A stretch of 64,000 bases of DNA from Leifsonia sp052114085 (GTDB taxonomy: Bacteria; Actinomycetota; Actinomycetes; Actinomycetales; Microbacteriaceae), in contig NZ_JBFREB010000001.1 of the NCBI RefSeq assembly GCF_052114085.1, positions 3,162,001-3,226,000 of the forward strand. The letters run 5' to 3'. Each line of letters begins with the position of its first letter. The first letter of the stretch is position 1. The notes under the pieces are model-generated. The model was not told the origin of the DNA and searched no databases. It was given only the letters and a program-made list of their open reading frames with translations. This document shows, in pieces, positions 1 to 8,216 of this stretch. The translations under genes and the position numbers were made by a program.

Positions 1-118
1 CGGGGTCTTCGGGGCCGCCGCCCGAGGTGGTGTCCTCGCCGGATTCGGGGGCACTGCCGTCGGAGCCGGCGCCGTCGGGCAGCTCGTCCGCATCGGGGCG
101 CTTGTTCTCGTCGCTCAT
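1..118 (-). CDS. N-terminus of an unknown acidic protein (cut by window edge)
   Basis: An ATG on the minus strand at 118 is preceded by a good ribosome binding site (GGAAGGA, about 7 nt upstream). It opens a frame that runs off the left edge of the window. The 39 visible residues begin MSDENKRPDADELPDG and are rich in Asp, Glu, Gly, Ser and Pro. They look like a disordered N-terminal tail rather than a folded domain or a signal peptide. It is divergent from the APC permease gene, with about 120 bp between the starts. The function cannot be read from this fragment. Confidence 0.55.
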   Translation of the reverse strand, partial: MSDENKRPDADELPDGAGSDGSAPESGEDTTSGGGPEDP

Positions 119-239
119 CGCGTCATCCTTCCGTTGGGTCCTGCCGCGCGACGGTACCCCCGTCGATGCTCACAGTCCATCCGCCTGCCCGGCGACGACC
201 CGGTGGCGTCACGCGGCTCGCGTACACTGCGAGCACCTT

Positions 240-1529
240 ATGAGCACTGGATCCCCTTCCCCGTCGTTCGCCCCGCTGGCGCGGCGGCTGGGCCTGCGCG
301 ACGCGATCGCCATCGGGCTCGGCTCGATGATCGGCGCCGGCGTGTTCTCGGCCTTCGCACCGGCGGCCGGGGTCGCGGGCGCCGGGCTGCTGGCGGGACT
401 CGTCGTCGCCGGTTTCATCGCGTTCTGCAATGCGACGTCGTCGGCGCAGCTCGCCGCCCAGTACCCGACGTCCGGCGGCACCTACGTGTACGGCAGGGAG
501 CGTCTCGGGGAGTGGCCCGGGTTCGTCGCGGGATGGTCGTTCGTCGTCGGCAAGACGGCGAGTTCGGCGGCCATGGCGCTGACGTTCGCCACCTATGCGG
601 TGCCGGGGCCCTGGGTGAAGCCGGTCGCCATCTTCGCGGTGGCCGCGCTGACCGTGGTGAACACTCTGGGCGTGACACGTACGGCCCTCCTGACGCGCAT
701 CCTCGTCGCCGTCTCCCTGGTCGCCCTGACCGTCGCCATCGTGATCGGGTTCACCCACACGGGGGCGACGGCCGCAGAGCCCGGTCCGCCCGTTTCGTTG
801 TACGGCATCCTCCAGGCGGCCGGCTTCCTGTTCTTCGCCTTCGCCGGGTACGCCCGCATCGCGACCATGGGCGAGGAGGTCGTGGATCCGGCGCGCACCA
901 TCCCCCGCGCGATCACGACAGCGCTGGGAATCGTGCTCGTCGTGTACGCCCTGGTCGCGCTCTCCGCCCTGCACGCCATCGGCCCCGCTGGAATCGCGCA
1001 GGCGGCCGCGCCTCTGGGAGCGGTCGCGCAGACGAGCGGTACAGCGTGGCCGGGCGTGGTCATCCGCATCGGCGCCGCGGCCGCCGCCCTCGGCGCTCTG
1101 CTCGCCATGATCGCCGGGATCGGGCGCACCAGCCTGGCGATGGCGCGCACCCGCGACATCCCCGCGTGGTTCTCCGCTGTCCACCCGCGCTTCCGGGTGC
1201 CGTACCGGGCCGAACTGGTGCTCGGTCTGATCGTCTGCCTGCTCGTCGCAGTGACCGACCTGCGCGGCGCGATCGGATTCTCGTCGTTCGGCGTGCTGCT
1301 CTACTACCTGATCGCCAACGCGTCCGCCTGGACGCAGGACCGCGCGCACCGCCGCTACCCACGAGCACTGGCCGTCGCGGGCGCGGTCGGCTGTGTCATT
1401 CTCGTCGCCGCGCTCCCCGCCGGCTCGATCGTCGCCGGAGTGCTGGTCTTGGCGGTCGGGATCGGCTACCGTTTCGTCCGTCTGCGAGCATCCGGGCGCG
1501 CCAAGAGGTACGAGGACGAGGGATCATGA
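240..1529 (+). CDS. APC-family amino acid/polyamine permease
   Basis: A 429-residue integral membrane protein of the amino acid-polyamine-organocation family, expected to take up an amino acid by proton symport. About 12 hydrophobic segments are visible. The first contains IGLGSMIGAGVFSAFAPAAG, the conserved unwound helix-1 motif that binds substrate in this family. FFAFAGYARIATMGEEVVDP, near residue 210, is the typical helix 6/loop signature. The frame is open upstream to 27, but the ATG at 240 is preferred because family homology begins about 20 residues after it and the upstream part is not membrane-like. The substrate cannot be decided. The UBP zinc-finger gene follows after 12 bp and is probably co-transcribed. 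Confidence 0.88.
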   Translation: MSTGSPSPSFAPLARRLGLRDAIAIGLGSMIGAGVFSAFAPAAGVAGAGLLAGLVVAGFIAFCNATSSAQLAAQYPTSGGTYVYGRERLGEWPGFVAGWSFVVGKTASSAAMALTFATYAVPGPWVKPVAIFAVAALTVVNTLGVTRTALLTRILVAVSLVALTVAIVIGFTHTGATAAEPGPPVSLYGILQAAGFLFFAFAGYARIATMGEEVVDPARTIPRAITTALGIVLVVYALVALSALHAIGPAGIAQAAAPLGAVAQTSGTAWPGVVIRIGAAAAALGALLAMIAGIGRTSLAMARTRDIPAWFSAVHPRFRVPYRAELVLGLIVCLLVAVTDLRGAIGFSSFGVLLYYLIANASAWTQDRAHRRYPRALAVAGAVGCVILVAALPAGSIVAGVLVLAVGIGYRFVRLRASGRAKRYEDEGS

Positions 1530-1541
1530 CGGGAGCTGGGC

Positions 1542-1907
1542 ATGAGTGATGTGGGAGCCGCCGAAGGGATCGACCCGAGCGTCGGTCCGAGCGGGCCCGG
1601 ATGCGTCGAGTGCACGCAGACCGGCGACTGGTGGGTGCACCTGCGCCGCTGTGCGACCTGCGGGCACGTCGGCTGCTGCGACGACTCGCTGAACACCCAC
1701 GCGACCAAGCACGCGGCCAGTACCGGGCATCCCATCATCCAGAGCTTCGAACCGGGCGAGGACTGGTTCTGGGACTACCGCAGGCAGACGTTCCTCGACG
1801 GCCCGGAGCTCGCGCCGCCGGTCAGCCATCCCGTCGACCAGACCGTCCCCGGACCGGCCGACCGCCTGCCGAGTGACTGGCGGCGCCTGTTGGAACAGCG
1901 CGGCTGA
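1542..1907 (+). CDS. UBP-type zinc finger domain protein
   Basis: A 121-residue soluble protein made almost entirely of a ZnF-UBP domain. Visible metal ligands are CVEC (residues 21-24), CATC (37-40), CC (44-45) and the histidines in NTHATKHAASTGHP. In eukaryotes this fold binds the free C-terminus of ubiquitin. Stand-alone actinobacterial copies are common but have no proven role. The gene lies 12 bp after the permease gene, on the same strand. The start is ATG with GGGAGCTGGGC just upstream. The domain call is secure and the function is unknown. Confidence 0.85.
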   Translation: MSDVGAAEGIDPSVGPSGPGCVECTQTGDWWVHLRRCATCGHVGCCDDSLNTHATKHAASTGHPIIQSFEPGEDWFWDYRRQTFLDGPELAPPVSHPVDQTVPGPADRLPSDWRRLLEQRG

Positions 1908-1956
1908 TCCTGCACCGGAAGCCGCCGCAGCGCTCGGCGGTGTATCGCGGGACATG

Positions 1957-2901
1957 TCAGGCGGCGTCCGGCACGACGACGACCTTGCCACGCAGACCGC
2001 CGGAGGCCGCCTCGACGTGTAGTGCTGCCAGATCGCGGAGCGACACCCGCCGCGCGACATCGACGCGCAACTCACCCGCATCCACGAGCGCGACGATCTC
2101 CGATAGCTGGGACACGTCACTGCGGACGAACACGTCCACGGCGCGCACGCCACGCTCCTCGTCGGCCGGCGCCGGCATCCAAGCGGTCGTACTCACGACC
2201 ACGCCGCCCGAGCGCACCAGGCCCACCATCGCCTGGAAGTCGTCCGGGGAGATCGGAGCGAGGTTCAGGAGGATGTCGACGGGCTCACCCACGGCCCCGA
2301 GCACGTCGGTGCCGGTGTGGTCGACGACCTCGTCAGCGCCGTCGTCCAGGACGCCTGCCCGGCTCCGCGGACTGACGGTGGCGATCACGTGCGCGCCCGC
2401 GCGCTTGGCGAGTTGGACCGCATAGCCGCCGACCGCTCCACCCGCACCGCTGATCAGCACGCGCTGCCCGGCGGAGAGGCCCGCGTCGTCGAAGAGCGCC
2501 TGCCAGGCGGTGAGGGCCACAGAGGGAAGCGCGCTCGCATCCGCCAGGGGGATGCTGGTCGGCGCGGCCGCCAGAGCGTCGGCCGGGGCCAAGACGAACT
2601 CCGCGTTCGCTCCGTCCGCGACCATCGGCAGGAACCCGACGACGGCGTCGCCGATGGCGAGGTTCTCCACGCCATCGCCGAGCGCGTCGACCACGCCGGA
2701 CACGTCATACCCCGGCACGTGCGGCAGGGTCACCGGGATGGCTTGGCGCAGGTTGCCGCTCCGAATGCCGTTGTCGGCCGGGTTGAAGCCGGCACCGGCG
2801 ACGCGGAGGCGGACCTGACCGGAGCCGGGGTCGGGCACCTGGACGTCTTCGTAGCGAAGCTCCTCGGGGCCGCCGTACTGGTGGAAGCGCATTGTCTTCA
2901 T
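1957..2901 (-). CDS. Zinc-independent NADP-dependent quinone oxidoreductase (MDR family)
   Basis: A 314-residue medium-chain dehydrogenase/reductase of the quinone oxidoreductase branch. It has the N-terminal GroES-like domain (GFNPADNGIRSG, HVPGYDVSGVV) and a Rossmann nucleotide-binding domain with VLISGAGGAVGGYAVQLAKR near residues 148-167. The catalytic zinc ligands of alcohol dehydrogenases are absent. It probably reduces quinones or reactive enones with NADPH in the cytoplasm. The ATG at 2901 begins MKTMRFHQYGGPEEL, the usual family N-terminus. The longer open frame upstream runs through the divergent MarR gene and is spurious. Two palindromes between this gene and marR imply MarR control. 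Confidence 0.9.
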   Translation of the reverse strand: MKTMRFHQYGGPEELRYEDVQVPDPGSGQVRLRVAGAGFNPADNGIRSGNLRQAIPVTLPHVPGYDVSGVVDALGDGVENLAIGDAVVGFLPMVADGANAEFVLAPADALAAAPTSIPLADASALPSVALTAWQALFDDAGLSAGQRVLISGAGGAVGGYAVQLAKRAGAHVIATVSPRSRAGVLDDGADEVVDHTGTDVLGAVGEPVDILLNLAPISPDDFQAMVGLVRSGGVVVSTTAWMPAPADEERGVRAVDVFVRSDVSQLSEIVALVDAGELRVDVARRVSLRDLAALHVEAASGGLRGKVVVVPDAA

Positions 2902-2927
2902 GATTTCTCTCTCCATCGTCGATATTT

Positions 2928-2943
2928 GCTTCGAATGTGAAGC
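2928..2943. promoter_or_regulatory. Putative MarR operator 1 (imperfect palindrome)
   Basis: GCTTCGAATGTGAAGC has GCTTC/GAAGC arms matching the perfect palindrome at 2963-2978. The two sites start 35 bp apart in the 93-bp gap between the divergent oxidoreductase and MarR genes. This one is 27 bp from the oxidoreductase start. The arrangement is typical of MarR autoregulated pairs. MarR binding is an inference. Confidence 0.6.
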
Positions 2944-2962
2944 ACATAGGAACAGTAACATC

Positions 2963-2978
2963 GCTTCGAATTCGAAGC
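2963..2978. promoter_or_regulatory. Putative MarR operator 2 (perfect 16-bp palindrome)
   Basis: GCTTCGAATTCGAAGC is a perfect inverted repeat lying 16 bp before the marR start codon. It shares its arms with operator 1. It probably overlaps the marR promoter and so gives autoregulation. Confidence 0.65.
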
Positions 2979-2994
2979 AACATATACTTTCTCC

Positions 2995-3531
2995 ATGAGT
3001 TCCCCCTCGCCGGCACTCGACCCTGTCGAGCTGGCCGCCTACTTCTCCCTCATCGAGGCGACGAGCCTCCTGCGGCATGCCGTCGAGCTGCAGCTCAAGG
3101 AGGCCGGAGAGCTGAGCTACGTCCAGTTCCAGCTCCTGGCGCGACTCGGTGACGCCCCCGACGGCAGCCACAACATGACGGAGCTCGCCGACGGCGTCGT
3201 GTACAGCCGGAGCGGCCTCACCTACCAGGCCGGCCTGCTCGAAAAGGCGGGGCTCGTCACCCGCGCCCCCTCGGTCGAGGATGAGCGCGGAACGACCGTC
3301 ACGATCACCGACGCCGGCCGTGCCCGCCTCGCCGCCGTGTTCCCCGGCCACATCGAGGTGCTGAATCGGATGCTGTTCGACGCTCTCCCGCGCGACGACA
3401 TCCGGATGCTGGATGCGCTCCTCACCCCGGTGGTCCGGCACATGCGGGCGATGCCGCCACGTTCGGCGAGCCGACGGCGCGGCAAGGGTTCGGCCTCGGC
3501 GGGCCTGGCCGGAGGGGGACAACGAGATTAG
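2995..3531 (+). CDS. MarR-family transcriptional regulator
   Basis: A 178-residue winged-helix regulator. The recognition region reads MTELADGVVYSRSGLTYQAG, followed by the wing VEDERGTTVTITDAGR, the canonical MarR arrangement. It is divergent from the quinone oxidoreductase gene and two palindromic operators lie between them. It probably represses both and releases DNA on binding a quinone or phenolic ligand, or on oxidation. No cysteine is visible, which argues against thiol-based sensing. There is no clear Shine-Dalgarno sequence before the ATG, so the mRNA may be nearly leaderless. Confidence 0.9.
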   Translation: MSSPSPALDPVELAAYFSLIEATSLLRHAVELQLKEAGELSYVQFQLLARLGDAPDGSHNMTELADGVVYSRSGLTYQAGLLEKAGLVTRAPSVEDERGTTVTITDAGRARLAAVFPGHIEVLNRMLFDALPRDDIRMLDALLTPVVRHMRAMPPRSASRRRGKGSASAGLAGGGQRD

Positions 3532-3540
3532 CGTGGCGGC

Positions 3541-4764
3541 ATGAGCCCGTCGTCGAAGTCGGAGACGTTCCTGGAAGTGGACGGGCAGGAGGTGCGCATC
3601 TCCAATCCCGGCAAGGTCGTCTTTCCTGAGCCTGGATTGACCAAGCTGGACCTCGCGAACTACTACGTCGCCGTTGCGGAGGGCGCATTGCGGGGCGCGG
3701 GCGGGCGACCGATGGTGCTCAAGCGGTTCGTGAAGGGGCTGTCGCAGGAGCCGTTCTTCCAGAAGCGCGTCCCGGACGGCCACCCGCCGTACATCGACAC
3801 CGCCACCCTGCACTACGCCAGCGGGACATCGGCCGAGGAGACCGTGGTGCGGGACGCCGCCGGACTCGCCTGGGTGTCCAACCTCGGTTGCCTCGACCTC
3901 AACCCGCACGCCGTCCGCGCCGAAGATCTCGACCATCCCGACGAGTTGCGCGTCGACCTCGACCCGATGCCCGGCGTCGACTGGTCGCAGATCGTCGACG
4001 TCGCCTTCATCGCGCGTGACGTCCTCAGCGACCACGGTCTCGTGGGCTGGCCGAAGACGAGCGGCTCGCGCGGGCTGCACATCCTGGCCCGCATCGCCCC
4101 GCAATGGACCTTCGCCGACGTGCGCCTCGCCGCCGAGACCCTGGCTCGGGAGGTGGAGAACCGCGCGCCCGGCCTGGCGACGGCCCGCTGGTGGAAGGAG
4201 GAACGCGGCGAGAGCGTCTTCGTCGACTTCAATCAGAACGCCAAGGACCGCACGGTCGCATCCGCATACTCCATCCGCCCGCTGCCCGACGCCCGGGTGT
4301 CGACACCGCTCGACTGGGACGAAGTGCGTTCGCGCCGCCCCGAGGAGTTCACGGTGCCGACCGTGCTGCAGCGCTTCGCCGAGCGCGGTGACGCCCACGA
4401 GGGGATCGAGGATACGGTCGGCTCGCTCGGCGCGCTGCTCGCGCTGGCCGAGCGCCTGGGACCCGCCGAGAAGCCGCCACGTTCAGGAGACGGCGCCGGC
4501 CGCCGCGTCTCGCAGATGCCGCTGATCGAGGTCGCCCGCACGAAGACGAAGCCCCAGGCGGTGGATGCACTCGAGCAGTGGAAGAGTGCCCATCCGGACG
4601 CGGCGGCGCTGCTGCATCCCGCTGACGAGCTCGTGGATGGGATGCGCGGCTCCAGCTCGCTCTGGTACCGGGTGCGCATCAACCTGCAGCACATCCCGGA
4701 GGCGGACCGGCCGGCGCAGGGCCCGCTGCTCGCCGACTACGACCCCTGGGCCGGGCGCGGCTGA
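3541..4764 (+). CDS. LigD-like polymerase/primase domain protein (PolDom), stand-alone
   Basis: A 407-residue archaeo-eukaryotic-primase-type polymerase resembling the polymerase domain of ATP-dependent DNA ligase D. It would add nucleotides, preferentially ribonucleotides, at DNA ends during non-homologous end joining or gap repair. Catalytic features are visible: the DLDP metal-binding motif in ELRVDLDPMPGVDW, SGSRGLH for nucleotide binding, and FVDFNQNAKDRTVASAYS. The family core is about 300 residues. Here an extra C-terminal part of about 80 residues (from RRVSQMPLIEVARTK) continues to the end. No ligase, nuclease or Ku gene is adjacent. The 3' end overlaps the convergent AraC gene by 28 bp. 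Confidence 0.88.
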   Translation: MSPSSKSETFLEVDGQEVRISNPGKVVFPEPGLTKLDLANYYVAVAEGALRGAGGRPMVLKRFVKGLSQEPFFQKRVPDGHPPYIDTATLHYASGTSAEETVVRDAAGLAWVSNLGCLDLNPHAVRAEDLDHPDELRVDLDPMPGVDWSQIVDVAFIARDVLSDHGLVGWPKTSGSRGLHILARIAPQWTFADVRLAAETLAREVENRAPGLATARWWKEERGESVFVDFNQNAKDRTVASAYSIRPLPDARVSTPLDWDEVRSRRPEEFTVPTVLQRFAERGDAHEGIEDTVGSLGALLALAERLGPAEKPPRSGDGAGRRVSQMPLIEVARTKTKPQAVDALEQWKSAHPDAAALLHPADELVDGMRGSSSLWYRVRINLQHIPEADRPAQGPLLADYDPWAGRG

Positions 4765-5705
4765 CCGGAGCGACGCCAGCCGGGCAGCAGACTCTCCTGA
4801 TGCGCCCTGCGGAAGCGAGCCGGCGTCCGACCGGTCTCGGATCGGAACGCCCGCGAGAACGCGGACTCCGAGCGGTACCCGACCGCGGCCGCCACCGCCG
4901 CGACAGCCAGGTCGGATCCCGCCAACAGGTCGGCGGCGGTCATCAGTCGTGCGCGTGTCAGGAACTGGCCGAAGGTCATGCCGGTGGCCGCGTGGAACCG
5001 CCGGATGAAGGTCGCGCGGGACATGGACGTCCGCGTGCTCAGTCGCTCGATCGTCCAGCGGTCGCCCGGTCTGGCCAGCACCTCCTGGATGGTCGCGCTC
5101 ATCGACGAGTCCGCCACAGCGGTCCAGATGCGGCCGTGTGCACTGGACGCGGTGCTGGTGCGCAGGACCATCGCGATCAGGACGGTGCAGAAGGCCGACA
5201 TGATGGCGGCGGAGCCAGGGCCGTCGCGATCCGCTTCGGCGCGCATGGACTCGCTCAGGCGGGTGAGTTCCGCGCGGCTGTCCTCCGACCGGAAGAGGGA
5301 TACCTGGGTGGGCGTCGGCAGGGAGCCGAAGAGGATCGCGCCGGCGCCGGCGCCGATCGTGTAGTGGCCGCAGAAGAGGTCGATGACCGGCTGGCCGCCC
5401 GCCGCGCTCGTCGTCAGCGAGAAGGTCGCCCCCGGCCGCTCGGCAATGGATCCGGCCGACCCGGCGCCTGCCGTGATGATCCGGTGGCGGCCGCCACTCG
5501 GGATGACCACGACGTCTCCCGCCGTCATGTGGTGGAGGGTTCCCCCGACTTCGAGGTCGCATTCGCCCTCGAGAAGCACGTGGAAGGGGATGTCGCGGGG
5601 GCCGCCGCTTGCCACGTCCATTTCGGTGGATCCGGCGAGCAGACACCGCTTGTCGAGGGTTGCTTCGAGGCGTGCCATGCGCAGCAGCTGGCTGATTTCA
5701 TCCAT
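4737..5705 (-). CDS. rclR-like: AraC-family regulator resembling RclR
   Basis: A 322-residue regulator with an N-terminal cupin sensor (AraC_binding type; GDVVVIPSGGRHRI near residue 64) and a C-terminal double helix-turn-helix (WTIERLSTRTSMSRATFIRRF, then VGYRSESAFSRAFRSETGRTP). The start MDEISQLLRMARLEATLDKRC places Cys21 where E. coli RclR, a hypochlorite sensor, has its reactive Cys21. FCGHY (Cys112) aligns with the region around RclR Cys89; both comparisons are from memory of that protein. It is divergent from an RclA-like flavoprotein gene, exactly as in the E. coli rcl locus. Likely role: activating the adjacent oxidoreductases on oxidation by reactive chlorine. Confidence 0.8.
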   Translation of the reverse strand: MDEISQLLRMARLEATLDKRCLLAGSTEMDVASGGPRDIPFHVLLEGECDLEVGGTLHHMTAGDVVVIPSGGRHRIITAGAGSAGSIAERPGATFSLTTSAAGGQPVIDLFCGHYTIGAGAGAILFGSLPTPTQVSLFRSEDSRAELTRLSESMRAEADRDGPGSAAIMSAFCTVLIAMVLRTSTASSAHGRIWTAVADSSMSATIQEVLARPGDRWTIERLSTRTSMSRATFIRRFHAATGMTFGQFLTRARLMTAADLLAGSDLAVAAVAAAVGYRSESAFSRAFRSETGRTPARFRRAHQESLLPGWRRSGQPRPAQGS

Positions 5706-5727
5706 GTGAGACTTTCGAGCGGTTTCC

Positions 5728-5753
5728 TGATACCCGACAGGCTATTCGTATCA
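5728..5753. promoter_or_regulatory. Inverted repeat in the rclR/rclA-like divergent promoter
   Basis: TGATAC and GTATCA, separated by 14 bp, form an inverted repeat in the 72-bp gap between the AraC-type regulator and the flavoprotein gene. It is the only evident dyad there and is a candidate binding site for the regulator. Confidence 0.35.
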
Positions 5754-5777
5754 TTCGCAGGCCTTCACACTCAAGAC

Positions 5778-7163
5778 ATGGACACTACGACTGCACTCAC
5801 GGCCGACGTCATCGTCGTCGGATTCGGTAAAGGCGGCAAGACCGCCGCGCACGCGCTGACGGACGCCGGCAAGCGCGTCATCCTCATCGAGGAGTCCGAA
5901 GAGATGTACGGCGGCACCTGCCCCAATGTCGGCTGCGTGCCGACGAAGATGCTCGTGCACTACTCCAACTCGCGTCGTCTGGAAGACGAGGCCCAGGAGT
6001 TCTTCGCCAACTCGATCGAAGGTGTTCGCGCGCTCACCGCCAGCTTCCGGGCCGGCAACTTCGAGGCGCTCGACGGAAAAGACACCGCCACCGTGATCAC
6101 CGGCGCGGCGCACTTCGTCGACGCCCACACGGTCGCCGTTGGCGAAGGCCGGGACCGGATCACGGTCACGGCCCCGACCATCCTGATCAACACGGGTTCC
6201 GAGCCGATCGTGCCCGACATCGACGGCATCGCGACCAGCGCGCACCTGATCTCCAGCACGGACCTGACCCGGGCCTCGCACCTCCCGGCGCACCTGGTGA
6301 TCATCGGCGGCGGGTACCTCGGGCTGGAGTTCGCATCCATCTACCGGCACTTCGGGTCGGAGATCACGGTGCTCGAGGCTGCCGACCGCCTGCTGCCCAA
6401 GGAGGACGGCGACGTCGCCGATGTCGCAACCGGCATCCTCGCCGGAGACGGGATCACCATCGTGACCGGAGCGACCGTCGACCGCATCGACGACATCGAG
6501 GGAGGCGCGCGGATCACTTACACCAAGGACGGGCAGACCTTCACGGTCGACGGGGACGCCTTCCTTCCCGCGACCGGCCGCAAGCCGGCAACCGCGGGAC
6601 TGGACCTCGACTCCGCGGGTGTGAAGACGACGCCGCCGGGCGCCGTGGTCGTGGATGAGTTCCTCCGGACCTCGCAGCCGCACATCTTCGCGCTCGGTGA
6701 CGTGAACGGCGGGCCGCAGTTCACCTACGTCTCGCTCGACGACGCGCGCATCGTCATCGATCAGCTCCTCGGCGGGGGCACCCGCAGCACGGCGGATCGG
6801 GTGGCCGTCCCGAGGACACTGTTCATCACGCCGCCGCTCGCCACCGTCGGGCTGACCGAGCGGGAGGCACGCGATCAGGGCCTCAACATCGTCGTCGCGC
6901 GGGAGAACGTGGCCGACATCGTCGCGATGCCCCGCGCCTACACCGTGGAAGAGACCCGCGGGGTGATGAAGTTCGTCCTGGATGCGGACACCGACCTGAT
7001 CCTGGGTGCCGCCATTCTCAGCATCGACGCGCAGGAAGTCATCAACACGGTGGCCCTCGCGATGCGTCAGGGCGTCACCTCCACAACGTTGAGGAACGCC
7101 ATCTACACGCACCCCAGCACGACCGAGGCCCTCAACGAGGTGTTCGGCAAGATCGTCGCCTGA
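5778..7163 (+). CDS. rclA-like: RclA-like FAD pyridine nucleotide-disulfide oxidoreductase
   Basis: A 461-residue flavoprotein of the mercuric reductase/dihydrolipoamide dehydrogenase superfamily. Visible features are the FAD-binding DVIVVGFGKGGKTAAHAL, the redox disulfide GGTCPNVGCVPTK, the NAD(P)H-binding IIGGGYLGLEFASIY, LALGDVNGGPQFTYVSLDD, and the C-terminal interface THPSTTEALNEVF. GFGKGGKT and the LPKEDGDVAD segment closely resemble E. coli RclA, a copper-reducing enzyme that protects against hypochlorite. Mercuric-reductase extras (an N-terminal HMA domain or a C-terminal Cys pair) are missing. The ATG at 5778 was chosen because the fold starts there. The divergent RclR-like regulator supports the assignment. 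Confidence 0.85.
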   Translation: MDTTTALTADVIVVGFGKGGKTAAHALTDAGKRVILIEESEEMYGGTCPNVGCVPTKMLVHYSNSRRLEDEAQEFFANSIEGVRALTASFRAGNFEALDGKDTATVITGAAHFVDAHTVAVGEGRDRITVTAPTILINTGSEPIVPDIDGIATSAHLISSTDLTRASHLPAHLVIIGGGYLGLEFASIYRHFGSEITVLEAADRLLPKEDGDVADVATGILAGDGITIVTGATVDRIDDIEGGARITYTKDGQTFTVDGDAFLPATGRKPATAGLDLDSAGVKTTPPGAVVVDEFLRTSQPHIFALGDVNGGPQFTYVSLDDARIVIDQLLGGGTRSTADRVAVPRTLFITPPLATVGLTEREARDQGLNIVVARENVADIVAMPRAYTVEETRGVMKFVLDADTDLILGAAILSIDAQEVINTVALAMRQGVTSTTLRNAIYTHPSTTEALNEVFGKIVA

Positions 7164-7238
7164 CGACGATTCGGGCTGGCCGGAGTAGCCCCGGCACTCG
7201 CATCATGGTCCGAAGAGGAAGAACCCAGGAGGACTCTC

Positions 7239-8159
7239 ATGAAGGCGATCACGGTGACCGACCGGTCCGAAGGAGCCGGGGGAGCGAAGCTGGAGGATCG
7301 CCCGTCCCCGCACGCAGCGGAGAACGACGTCGTCGTTCAGGTGCGCGCCGCGAGCTTCACACCGGGTGAGCTGGCGTGGCCCGCGACATGGACCGACCGG
7401 GCCGGTCGCGACCGGACCCCGTCCATCCCCGGGCACGAGCTCGCCGGGGTCGTGACCGCGCTCGGCTATGGGACGACCGGCCTCACGGTCGGCCAGCGGG
7501 TATTCGGCTTCGCCGACTGGGCGCGGGACGGGACACTGGCCGAGTACGTGTCGGTCGAAGCGCGCAACCTGGCCCCGCTCCCCGGCGACATCGACTTCGT
7601 CACGGCGGCCAGCCTCCCGATCTCGGGCCTCACCGCCTGGCAGGGGCTGTTCGAGCACGGCCGCCTGCAGGTCGGCCAGACCGTGCTGGTCAACGGCGTG
7701 GCCGGCGGAGTCGGGACCGTCGTGGCGCAACTAGCACGGGATGCGGGCGCTTACGTGATCGGCGCCGGGCGGTCCGCTCACCGGGAGCGAGCGGAGGAAG
7801 CCGGAGTGCATCGATTCGTCGACACCGACGGCGACTGGTCCGAGGCCGCGGGAGGCGCCGATCTCGTCTTCGACGTGATCGGCGGGGAGGTCGGCGTGCG
7901 GTCGGCGGCTCTGGTCCGCGACGGCGGAACACTGGTCACCATCGTGGAGCCGCCGCAGGCTCAGCGACCGGGAGTCACCGCCATCTTCTTCGTGGTGGAG
8001 CCGGACCGGTCGCAGCTCGCCGAGCTGGCGCGACGCGTCCGCGCCGGGAGGCTGCGCACCTTCGTGGGGGATGTCGTCCCGCTTGAGGATGCCGCGGCTG
8101 CATTCGGCGCGCGTCCCAGGCGGAACGGGAAGACGATCGTGCGGGTCAGCGAGGACTGA
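7239..8159 (+). CDS. NADP-dependent quinone oxidoreductase (MDR family)
   Basis: A 306-residue zinc-free medium-chain reductase with the GroES-like domain (PSIPGHELAGVVTALGYG) and the nucleotide-binding VLVNGVAGGVGTVVAQLAR near residue 150. It probably reduces quinones or enones using NADPH. A strong AGGAGG lies 7 nt before the ATG. It is 75 bp downstream of the RclA-like gene on the same strand and may belong to its stress regulon. It is a distant paralogue of the oxidoreductase at 1957-2901. Confidence 0.85.
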   Translation: MKAITVTDRSEGAGGAKLEDRPSPHAAENDVVVQVRAASFTPGELAWPATWTDRAGRDRTPSIPGHELAGVVTALGYGTTGLTVGQRVFGFADWARDGTLAEYVSVEARNLAPLPGDIDFVTAASLPISGLTAWQGLFEHGRLQVGQTVLVNGVAGGVGTVVAQLARDAGAYVIGAGRSAHRERAEEAGVHRFVDTDGDWSEAAGGADLVFDVIGGEVGVRSAALVRDGGTLVTIVEPPQAQRPGVTAIFFVVEPDRSQLAELARRVRAGRLRTFVGDVVPLEDAAAAFGARPRRNGKTIVRVSED

Positions 8160-8189
8160 CAGAGCCGAAAGAAGGCACTAGCCGAGCCC

Positions 8190-8201
8190 GACGTGCACGT
8201 C
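8190..8201. promoter_or_regulatory. Perfect 12-bp palindrome
   Basis: GACGTGCACGTC is a perfect palindrome (14 bp with its flanking C and G) in the 97-bp gap before the SHOCT protein gene. Whether it is an operator or chance is unknown. Confidence 0.3.
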
Positions 8202-8216
8202 GTACCTTCAGGCCAC

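Noticed and set aside
1957..4398. 813-codon minus frame spanning the oxidoreductase, marR and the polymerase gene
   Set aside because: Only the last 314 codons match a protein family; the rest is antisense to marR and the LigD-like gene.
4800..5777. Long N-terminal extension of the RclA-like protein
   Set aside because: It is antisense to the AraC gene and the FAD-binding fold begins directly after the ATG at 5778.
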